Positions 57,563 to 64,000 of a stretch of DNA of 64,000 nt are shown piece after piece (the first letter of the stretch is position 1; each line of letters begins with the position of its first letter). The translations under genes were made by a program, and so were the position numbers. The notes beneath the pieces were generated by a model. The model was not told the DNA's origin and ran no database searches. It was given only the letters and a program-made list of their open reading frames with translations. The DNA comes from DATARR01 sp036376245 (GTDB lineage Bacteria; Acidobacteriota; Thermoanaerobaculia; Multivoradales; UBA5704): the NCBI GenBank assembly GCA_036376245.1, contig DASVAS010000008.1, forward strand, positions 107,160 to 171,159, in the 5' to 3' direction.

Positions 57563-58543
57563 TCAATCGTTGGCGCTGATATACCAGCGTGCCGGATCGA
57601 TCTCCCGCCTGGTCAGCGACTTGTCGAGCACGTGGATGATGAGGGGAAAGTCGTACGCGTCGCGCCGGAAGCCCAGCTCGCTCAGGACGGGCTCCATCGG
57701 CGGCGTGGTCAGCACCCCGATCTTGTGGATGGGCTTCGCGGCGCCCGCGGACGCGAGCGCGCTCTCGTGCGCGGCGTTGACGGCGGCGACGACCGTTTCG
57801 CGCAGGGCCTCCCCGGAGTCCACGGCCATGACGTCGCACAGCAGCCACTGCCGGTCCCCCTTGGGCCGCCCCGAGGCCATCCCCAGGAGCTCGCCGCCGC
57901 GCTCGACCCCCCACACCTCGTAGCCGGGCTCATGGAGCTTCCAGCCCAGGGTCCGCGTGTCGCGCACGACCATGCAGCCGTAGAGCCTGCGGGCCCGCTC
58001 CCACAGGGCGTCGATCCGCGGGTCCTGGAGCGCGGCGACGCGCGCGGCGGACCAGCCGGCGCCGTGCGCCAGCGGCGCCTCCAGCGGCAGGGGGAGCTGC
58101 CAGTGGGGGAAGCTGCCGGACCGCAGGACGGGGAACATCTTGAACAGCCGCGCCCAGCGCGGGTCGGGCACCATGTAGATCAGCCCGTCCCCCCGCGCGC
58201 GCAGCGCCTTGACGGCGTAGCTGTACATCCGCACGGCGGGGTGGTTGAGGGGGTTGGAGTCGCGGAAGCGGAGCGTGCGCGAGACGATGGGCGCGCCGGG
58301 CCGGAAGGCGCGCACCTCGCGCTCGCCGATCGCCACCAGCGACGGCAGGAAGGCGAACTGGCCGACGATCCGGCCGGACTCGTCGGTCGCCACCGTGCCC
58401 GAGACCTTCGCCCAGTCGGGCGCTTCGACCACGAGGCGCCGCCAGAGGTCCTCGCCGACCGTGCCCCAGTTCGTCTCCTCTCGCCAGAGGCGTTGCACGC
58501 CTGGGAGGTCGTCGTTCTCTACGAGTCGGTAGTGGAGCCCCAA
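57563..58543 (-). CDS. GNAT-like N-acyltransferase, paralog 1
   Basis: 326 residues. TTG start with AGGAGG five bases upstream. N-terminal GNAT-like core (YRLVENDDLPGVQRLWREET), then the segment FAFLPSLVAIGEREVRAFRPG typical of the family that moves acyl groups to sugars in capsule or glycolipid loci. A C-terminal half of related fold (WGVERGGELLGMASG) follows. Paralog of the next gene upstream. Confidence 0.75.
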   Translation of the reverse strand: MGLHYRLVENDDLPGVQRLWREETNWGTVGEDLWRRLVVEAPDWAKVSGTVATDESGRIVGQFAFLPSLVAIGEREVRAFRPGAPIVSRTLRFRDSNPLNHPAVRMYSYAVKALRARGDGLIYMVPDPRWARLFKMFPVLRSGSFPHWQLPLPLEAPLAHGAGWSAARVAALQDPRIDALWERARRLYGCMVVRDTRTLGWKLHEPGYEVWGVERGGELLGMASGRPKGDRQWLLCDVMAVDSGEALRETVVAAVNAAHESALASAGAAKPIHKIGVLTTPPMEPVLSELGFRRDAYDFPLIIHVLDKSLTRREIDPARWYISAND

Positions 58544-58552
58544 CGGTCCTCC

Positions 58553-59515
58553 TCAGTCACCCGGCATGACGTACCAGCGCTCGGGCGCGACGCGCTCGGC
58601 GCCTTCGTCGAGGACGTTGCAGGTGAACGCGAACGTGTAATCGACCGGCTCGAAACCGAGCGCGCGCAGGGCCGGATCGAGCGCGGGCGTGCGCATGGCC
58701 TTGAGATGCGTGAAGGCGCCCTCCTCCGCGAGCCGCAGCGCGGTCGCCGCGATCACCGCCGGCAGGCGCTCGGGATCGCGGGCGAGCACGTCGGCGAGGA
58801 GCCCCGTCTGCCGCTTCGTCGCCGAATATCCGACCAGGCTGCCGTCTCCGGCGTCCCGGACCTCGAAGGCTACGCGGCCCGAGTTGCGGAACGTCAGCCA
58901 CGCCGCGTCGCGCACCACGCCGCAGGCGATGGGAAAGGTTTCCCGGGCGTTTCGCCACAGCTCCTCGTATTCGGCGCCGAACGTCGCCACGGGCCGCGCC
59001 TCCATACCTCGCGCGAAGCGCGCGATCTCCTCCAGATCCGCCGCGGCCAGCGGGAGCTGGAGGCAGTCGAACAGCGTCGAGTCGAAGGGCGGCACGCCGT
59101 AGCGGGGGGCCAGTTGCAGGACGCGCAGCCAGGCGGGCTCGGGCAGCGAGTAGACGATCTCGAACCCGCGTTCCCGCGCCTCGGCGGCCGCCGCCTTGTA
59201 GAGGCCGACCAGCGGGTGGTCCCGCCAGAGCAGCGACTCGCCGCGGATCTCCTGGCGGAGGATGGGAGCGGAGAAGCGGAGCGCGCGCGCCTCGCGGCCC
59301 GCCACGCTGACGCGCGAGGGCGCGAAGACCTCCTGCGCGGCGACCTCGCCCTCCGCGTCGACCGCCACGGTGATCAGGCACGGCCCCTCCGGACCGTCGA
59401 CGAACCACTCGCGCCACTGTTGCGGCGAGAGCGTTCCCCAGCCCGCCTCTTCCCAGAGCCGCAGCAGGCCGGGCAGGTCTTCCTCTTCGAAGACGCGGTA
59501 GGTGAGACCGTCCAC
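58553..59515 (-). CDS. GNAT-like N-acyltransferase, paralog 2
   Basis: 320 residues from the GTG at 59515, chosen because it aligns with its paralog (LTYRVFEEEDLPGLLRLWEE against LHYRLVENDDLPGVQRLWRE). VFAPSRVSVAGREARALRFS and the double GNAT layout are the same. A TTG at 59533 overlapping the upstream stop is an alternative. Two copies suggest two acyl positions. Confidence 0.75.
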   Translation of the reverse strand: MDGLTYRVFEEEDLPGLLRLWEEAGWGTLSPQQWREWFVDGPEGPCLITVAVDAEGEVAAQEVFAPSRVSVAGREARALRFSAPILRQEIRGESLLWRDHPLVGLYKAAAAEARERGFEIVYSLPEPAWLRVLQLAPRYGVPPFDSTLFDCLQLPLAAADLEEIARFARGMEARPVATFGAEYEELWRNARETFPIACGVVRDAAWLTFRNSGRVAFEVRDAGDGSLVGYSATKRQTGLLADVLARDPERLPAVIAATALRLAEEGAFTHLKAMRTPALDPALRALGFEPVDYTFAFTCNVLDEGAERVAPERWYVMPGD

Positions 59516-59529
59516 CGCCAGGGTCCCTC

Positions 59530-62064
59530 TCAATCCGACAGGGCCAGGGCGCCCAGGGTTCTGTTTTCCGGCAGAGCGGTCTCGCCGGGAGCCCGTCCAG
59601 TCTCCCGCGCCGCGTACCGGAGGAGGGCCATGGCAGAGGCGCTCTCCAGGAAGGCCCGCGACGCCAGCAGCAGGGCGGAGGCGGCGAGGACGGTCACGGC
59701 GCCCCAGGCGCCGTCGCCCGCCGCGCCGGCGGCCAGCAGGGCGAACGGCAGGGGAGAGAGGAGGCCCAGAGGAGAGAGGCGCGGCCAGGAACGGAGCCTC
59801 ACGAGCTGCTTGCCGGCGCCGTGCTCCTCGATGGCCATGCGCAGCCGGGCGGAGCCGAACGCCCCGGCGCGGATTTCGAGATCCCAGGAATCGAAATCGC
59901 CGCCGGTCCGCACGACGGCGCCCCGGGCGGTCATCGCCTCGCGGATCCGTTTCAGCCAATCCTCCGGAGCACGCCACGTCTCGCTCCACAACGTCGTCGA
60001 CGCGGGCAGGATGGACGCCAGCCCCGGCACGCGGCGCCGCCAGGGGGTGAGGCCGTGGCGCAGACGGCCGGAGAGGCGCGCCAGCGGCTGCGCCAGGTGC
60101 AGGAAGGCGGTCAGAAAGAATCTCGACGCTCTCGCCGGCCAGCCGGGCGATTCCGCCCAGCGCGCCCGCGCGGCGCTCGCCAGCGCCTGGACGACGGGAG
60201 CGGCGACCGCCAGGGACATCGGGATCAGGCACCAGGCGAGCGGCGCCCAGAGCAGCCCCAGCAGGGATAGCGCCGCCAGCGCGAGGATGATGGCGTACCA
60301 CTCGGGCATCAGCGGCAGGGAGGCGAGCAGGCCGGGCGCCGGATGGTAGATCGACTGGAACGGCGCGCTGCCGAAGGTGCCCTGGTACACGCGTCCGCGC
60401 CAGGAGAGGAGAGCGCGGGTGACGCCGTTGCCGTACATCCGCCCTTGCCAGGTGAGATGGCCGACGGCGTTGTACTTCTCGGGCCACTTCTGCTCCAGCA
60501 GGGCCTCGGCCCGGCCGTAACCCCGCTGCTGCTTCCAGTAGGCGCGCAGCGAGTCCCGCCGGTGGTGCCAGACCATGGCCGCGGGGTTGAAGCCGATGGT
60601 CCAGCCGCGCTCCTGGAGCCGCCAGCAGACGTCGACGTCGTCGCCCGCCGCCCGGTAGCGCGGATCGAAACCGCCGATCTCCTCCAGGCAACGCCGGCGG
60701 ACCGCCAGGTTGCAGCCCGGCACGTGCTCGGCCACGGTGTCGGAGAGCAGCACGTGGACCGGCCCGCCCGGCGCGTGCGCCACGCAGTCCGCCACCAGGC
60801 CGCTGCCGGGCGGCGGTACGTTGGGTCCGCCGACCGCCGCGTGGTCCGTGGTCAGGAAGCTCCAGGCGAGATAGGTCAGCCAGTGCGGGTCCGGCGTCGC
60901 GTCGTCGTCGGTGTAGGCGATGATCTCGCCCGTCGACGCCAACATCCCCATGTTCCTGGCGCTGCTCAGGCCGCGGTTCTCGGTGGAGATCAAGCGGAAC
61001 CCGAAGCCGCGGGCGATCTCCGCCGTGCGGTCCGTCGAGCCGTCGTCGACCACGATGACCTCGTAGTCGGGATAGTCGAGCCGGGCCAGCGCCTCGCAGC
61101 AGCCGGCGATCGTGCGCTCGCCGTTGTAGGTGCAGACGACCACGGAGATCCGCGGCCAGGCGAGGCCGGGGGCGAGCGGCGTCTCCGCGAAGGCGCGGCT
61201 GACGGCGGCCAGCGCCGGCTTGGGGCGGCGCTCGCGGTCGGTCAGGCCGAAGTCCCAGTCCTCGATGTCGAAGCCGCCGCGGTGCCACTCGTCCGTCCAC
61301 GCGAAAGCGAAAGCGCCCGCGCCGCCGCCGGCGAACACCGCGCGGATCTGCCAGTCGAGCGACGCGGCCTGTTCAGCGAGCCCGTTGCGCCGGCTGTCGA
61401 GGCCGATCTCGGCCATGACGAGCGGCCGGTCTCCCGCCAGGACCTGAAGCCGGCCGATGTACGACTCCAGGGTGGCGCGCGACTCCAGGTACACGTTGAA
61501 GCAGACGAAATCCAGGAACGGCAGGTCGAGGTACTCCGTCGACGGATAGTTGACGTAGGTGACGAGCCCCTCCGGATCCTCGCTCTTCGCCGCCCGATAG
61601 AGGCGCCGGAGGAAGCCCTCGACGCGGAACCGCCCGTACCACCGCACGATGGAGCTCGGGATCTCGTTGCCGATCGCGTAGCAGAGCACGGCGGGATGAC
61701 CGGCGCAGGAGCGGACGCCCGCGCGCACCCGCGCCTCGATCGAGGCGGCGCTCGCCGCGCTGTCCAGGAAAGCGACATGCTGCTCCCACGGCAGCCCGAT
61801 CATGACCCGGAGGCCCTGGCGAAGCGCGAGGTCGAGCAGCCACCGGGGCGGGACCGTGTAGACGCGCACGGCATTGACGCCGTGAGCGGCCATGGCCGCG
61901 AAGTCGCGCTCGACCACCGCCGGATCGTGATTCTCCTGTCCGTCGGGTCCCGGGCGGAACGTGCCGTAGGTCACGCCTCGTACGAAGAGCTTCTCGTCCC
62001 CGGCACTGAGGAATTTTCCGTTTGCGACCGGTCTGGGAATGTCCCGGGAGGAAAAAGGAATCAT
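59530..62064 (-). CDS. glycoside hydrolase-family 2 glycosyltransferase fusion
   Basis: 844 residues from the ATG at 62064. Residues about 10-340 form a GH2/GH5-like barrel: RGVTYGTFRPGPDGQ at the start, acid/base Glu in YAIGNEIPSS, and nucleophile Glu in PLVMAEIGLDSRR. Residues about 345-600 are a GT2 domain with ISVVVCTYNGERTIAGCCEA, DDGSTDRTAEIA, the DxD motif AYTDDDATPDP, and the acceptor region AAGDDVDVCWRLQERGW. Two or more membrane helices follow (LILALAALSLLGLLW). First gene of the minus-strand operon. A processive or membrane-bound sugar transferase with a trimming or transglycosylating domain. Confidence 0.88.
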   Translation of the reverse strand: MIPFSSRDIPRPVANGKFLSAGDEKLFVRGVTYGTFRPGPDGQENHDPAVVERDFAAMAAHGVNAVRVYTVPPRWLLDLALRQGLRVMIGLPWEQHVAFLDSAASAASIEARVRAGVRSCAGHPAVLCYAIGNEIPSSIVRWYGRFRVEGFLRRLYRAAKSEDPEGLVTYVNYPSTEYLDLPFLDFVCFNVYLESRATLESYIGRLQVLAGDRPLVMAEIGLDSRRNGLAEQAASLDWQIRAVFAGGGAGAFAFAWTDEWHRGGFDIEDWDFGLTDRERRPKPALAAVSRAFAETPLAPGLAWPRISVVVCTYNGERTIAGCCEALARLDYPDYEVIVVDDGSTDRTAEIARGFGFRLISTENRGLSSARNMGMLASTGEIIAYTDDDATPDPHWLTYLAWSFLTTDHAAVGGPNVPPPGSGLVADCVAHAPGGPVHVLLSDTVAEHVPGCNLAVRRRCLEEIGGFDPRYRAAGDDVDVCWRLQERGWTIGFNPAAMVWHHRRDSLRAYWKQQRGYGRAEALLEQKWPEKYNAVGHLTWQGRMYGNGVTRALLSWRGRVYQGTFGSAPFQSIYHPAPGLLASLPLMPEWYAIILALAALSLLGLLWAPLAWCLIPMSLAVAAPVVQALASAARARWAESPGWPARASRFFLTAFLHLAQPLARLSGRLRHGLTPWRRRVPGLASILPASTTLWSETWRAPEDWLKRIREAMTARGAVVRTGGDFDSWDLEIRAGAFGSARLRMAIEEHGAGKQLVRLRSWPRLSPLGLLSPLPFALLAAGAAGDGAWGAVTVLAASALLLASRAFLESASAMALLRYAARETGRAPGETALPENRTLGALALSD

Positions 62065-62800
62065 AAAGAATAACGGTAGCAGGCCGCCACGTGAGTCCCC
62101 CGTCCGCTCTTTGACTTGCCGCCCTGATGCTGAAATCGCTGAAGCGATCTGTACTTTGACATCGCCCCCCGCCAGCGTCAAGGCGTCTTGATCCCCGATT
62201 GTTAAAAGATAAATGCACAACAAGGAATGTTCATTTTCCCGGCTCGCTTTCGATCGTTTCGAGCACCATAAAGGTGGGGGGCAGGGGAGCCCCTCCGCCG
62301 ATGCTGACCCCCATCTGAGCGATGGGACGCTGGGTGGCCGGGGAGGTGGCATTCCCCGGCCGCGAGCGGTACCACATCGCGGTAATTGTCCCTCCTCGAC
62401 AGCCACCCGGCCGCCCCCGGAAGCGCCCTGCTTCCATTCCATGACGCCGAGGACGGGCTTCTACCGTCCTGGGCTCGCCTTTGGCGCTCCGGAGAGCCAA
62501 CTGGCCTGGAAGGGGTCCCCTCAGGCCACCTTGTCGTGCAGGCCCTGTCGCGCTCACCGGTAATGACCTGTGGTAAACGCTCTCCTGCCGATGGAAGACA
62601 AATATATAAACTGGATGGAAGTAAATATAAATTGCAGAGGCAGTTGATAAGACAGTTTTGTCAATCATATTTTTTGCTTCTATACGTATTGCCTCCTGGC
62701 GCCATGCTCGCCTAAAACTGCTTTAAGTAACCTGGAAAGAATAACTTACAGCCTATGGGCTTCCCTTCCTTACGGGATCTGGTAGTAGGATCAGGGCACC
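62065..62800. other. 736-bp gap upstream of the glycan operon
   Basis: No firmly supported gene. It includes a hairpin GGCCGGGGA/TTCCCCGGCC at 62336-62361 and an AT-rich tract at about 62640-62760, both unlike the flanks. A 48-codon minus-strand frame (62231-62377) ending PPTFMVLETIESEPGK looks somewhat protein-like but lacks a well-placed ribosome site. The operon promoter is not evident. Confidence 0.5.
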
Positions 62801-63175
62801 ATGGATATGTTCCGACATGTCGGCGCGGCCATTCGCCGGGTGAGAGAGCTTCGCGGCATTGAGCAGACCGAGCTGGCTCGCAGGACGGGCCTCGCGAAGA
62901 GCCAGATCTCCAAGTATGAGACTGGGCGAGATTTGCCCAAACTTGAGAATCTGGGGAAGATTATTGGCGCCTTGGAGGCCACTCCTCAGAGCTTTTTTCG
63001 GGTGATGGCCCTCCTCGACGAGACGGAGGCGCTTGACGTCCCCCCTGCCGCCTCGCTGCCGGAATCGGGAGTCCTTCCAGCCAGGGTCGCGGAAACCTTC
63101 CGGAGTCTCGCGGCCCTTCTCGTCGACCTGCAGGATGTAGTCGCTCGCGATCTGCTCGGATTGAGGGAGCAGTGA
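62801..63175 (+). CDS. XRE family transcriptional regulator
   Basis: 124 residues. Helix-turn-helix at about 8-60: AAIRRVRELRGIEQTELARR, TGLAKSQISKYETGRDLPKL, then ENLGKIIGALEATPQSFF. The C-terminal part has a helical segment (ARVAETFRSLAALLVDLQDV) for dimer formation. It overlaps the short gene downstream (GTGA) and may regulate this small operon. Confidence 0.9.
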   Translation: MDMFRHVGAAIRRVRELRGIEQTELARRTGLAKSQISKYETGRDLPKLENLGKIIGALEATPQSFFRVMALLDETEALDVPPAASLPESGVLPARVAETFRSLAALLVDLQDVVARDLLGLREQ

Positions 63176-63330
63176 GTGAGTTTCCTCCGTTGCTCGCCTC
63201 CCGAAAGTACCGGCTGCCGGGAATGTACTTCCTCGTATTCGACTTTTCAGACGCTCTTGGAGTGCTTCAGATTCTCAAAAAAGGCATCCGTGGATGGACT
63301 TTAGGAGATATTTACGTCAATCAAGGCTGA
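63172..63330 (+). CDS. short coupled gene of unknown function
   Basis: 52 residues, GTG overlapping the XRE stop (GTGA). Protein character is good (PPLLASRKYRLPGMYFLVFD, then LQILKKGIRGWTLGDIYVNQ) with one hydrophobic stretch. Family not recognised. Coupling to the XRE gene suggests a joint role. Confidence 0.55.
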   Translation: MSEFPPLLASRKYRLPGMYFLVFDFSDALGVLQILKKGIRGWTLGDIYVNQG

Positions 63331-63567
63331 AGGGCCTTAAGGAGAAGTCGGCACTTTTCATGACGCTCTTGTCTCGCTTTGGCGTGTCATCTACACTACC
63401 TTAGTAAGGAGGAACATACTCCGGCCCGATCTGACCTCTCGACTTTTCGCATCGATGGGCAGGGGGAGGTCTGCCCGCACCACGAAAAGGCATTCGATAT
63501 TGATATTTCGACTCACTGGTCGGCGACCGCTGCCGATTGGGTGGGCCGATTTCAAAAGGAGGCGGAT

Positions 63568-63990
63568 GTGAGAGGACGAATGCGCGCTTTTCAGTTGCGC
63601 TTGGCAAGAGGAATTTACTTAGGACTCTTTCTCTGGGCTGGGCCAGGGTTGGCGGATTGCAGCTCTTCCTCAGGTTGCACGAAATGCCAAACCTATCAAT
63701 CCAACGGATTTCGATGCATCTTTGTAACTGAGAACGCCTCTTGTGACTGCGAGGTTTTCATCTTCGGCGGAACAGCGGGTTGTGCTGAAGACGGGGAATG
63801 TGACTACAACCCTTCGGTTGGAGGCGGGGGAGGGGGTGGTGGGGGTGGTACGGGAGATCCTAGTATAGTGGGTCAAGTAGATGTGCTCTTAACCAGGGAC
63901 TGGCGGGCGCGGGTGACTTTCTCCAGGATATCGCCAGCCTTTTTCGTCCAGATGAACGGCTTGGGGTCTTTGTTGTGTTGCGCCAGGTAG
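63568..63990 (+). CDS. small secreted Cys-rich protein, 3' end replaced by an insertion sequence
   Basis: 140 codons from the GTG at 63568 (AAGGAGG upstream). Signal peptide ending GLADC. The mature part has SSGCTKCQTYQSNGFRCIFV, ENASCDCEVFIFGG, CAEDGECDYN, then a long Gly run. C-x-C in SCDCEVF links it to the secreted proteins at 36.5 and 41.8 kb. From about 63855 the frame reads into IS630-like sequence, so the native C-terminus is lost. The 237 bases before it (63331-63567) hold no clear gene. Confidence 0.65.
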   Translation: MRGRMRAFQLRLARGIYLGLFLWAGPGLADCSSSSGCTKCQTYQSNGFRCIFVTENASCDCEVFIFGGTAGCAEDGECDYNPSVGGGGGGGGGGTGDPSIVGQVDVLLTRDWRARVTFSRISPAFFVQMNGLGSLLCCAR

Positions 63991-64000
63991 CCTTCAATGG
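63873..64000 (-). mobile_element. IS630-family transposase, C-terminal fragment
   Basis: 42 codons visible on the minus strand; the rest is beyond the window. The sequence IEGYLAQHNKDPKPFIWTKK and ILEKVTRARQSL matches the C-terminal end of IS630-type DDE transposases (H-N-x-x-P-K-P-F-x-W-T). The element end is near 63855-63872, where TAGTATAGTGGGTCAAGTAG begins, and it interrupts the secreted Cys-rich protein gene. Confidence 0.85.

Noticed and set aside
57551..60349. 932-codon plus-strand frame opposite the GNAT-like genes
   Set aside because: Arg/Glu/Ala-rich shadow without domains. The minus-strand paralogs align with each other.

Overview
The window is a GC-rich bacterial chromosome segment, probably from an Acidobacteriota-like organism. 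That placement is an inference from gene content: an ECF sigma factor/anti-sigma/CHAT-TPR operon, tandem secreted TPR paralogs, small secreted Cys-rich proteins and abundant toxin-antitoxin remnants. No rRNA or other strong phylogenetic marker is present. One tRNA (Thr, CGT) lies near 19.9 kb. An IS630-type transposase runs off the right edge and a CHAT protease-like gene runs off the left edge.

Left part (1-13.6 kb, ordinary chromosome): a minus-strand operon of ECF sigma factor, anti-sigma factor and CHAT-TPR lipoprotein; an AI-2E-family permease; an alpha/beta-hydrolase; the threonine operon thrA (aspartokinase-homoserine dehydrogenase fusion), thrB, thrC; and a secreted trypsin-like protease. 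Next comes a lower-GC insert (about 14.0-15.7 kb) with a tightly coupled toxin / XRE antitoxin / third-gene operon, then a DyP-type peroxidase with a large partner of unknown function.

Middle (19-46 kb, accessory mosaic): an AbiEii-like nucleotidyltransferase, the tRNA, an orphan lanthipeptide-like precursor, VapB and Phd antitoxin remnants, a 580-bp array of 20/21-bp tandem repeats with a 142-bp higher-order period, an Rrf2 regulator with a thioredoxin-reductase-like flavoprotein, and two secreted TPR paralogs, one frameshifted. A segmental duplication has left a hydrolase and a Cys-rich peptide gene degraded in reciprocal copies. A graspetide-type RiPP locus (52-aa precursor plus ATP-grasp ligase) follows, then two nucleotidyltransferase/HEPN modules, one of them flanked by 19-bp direct repeats, an M6-like peptidase, an L,D-transpeptidase, MsrA and an amidase. 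Small secreted Cys-rich proteins with a common ending (C-x-C) recur at 36.5, 41.8 and 63.6 kb.

Right part (46-64 kb): a sulfotransferase/glycosyltransferase pair on the plus strand faces a 13-gene minus-strand operon (62.06 to 48.55 kb). Almost all genes of this operon overlap or abut. It encodes a glycosidase-glycosyltransferase fusion, two GNAT-like proteins, a PHA-domain/sulfotransferase fusion, two related glycosyltransferases, an acyl carrier protein, a ketosynthase, two hexapeptide acyltransferases, two more sulfotransferase-like proteins and a GT4 enzyme. It probably makes a sulfated, acylated glycoconjugate. The right edge has an XRE regulator, a coupled short gene and a secreted Cys-rich protein interrupted by the IS630-type element.

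The strongest candidates for undescribed biology are the 13-gene sulfo/acyl-glycan operon, the graspetide locus, the three-gene toxin-antitoxin-like operon, the family of small secreted Cys-rich proteins, and the near-identical 68-bp leader shared by two unrelated antitoxin/toxin modules.
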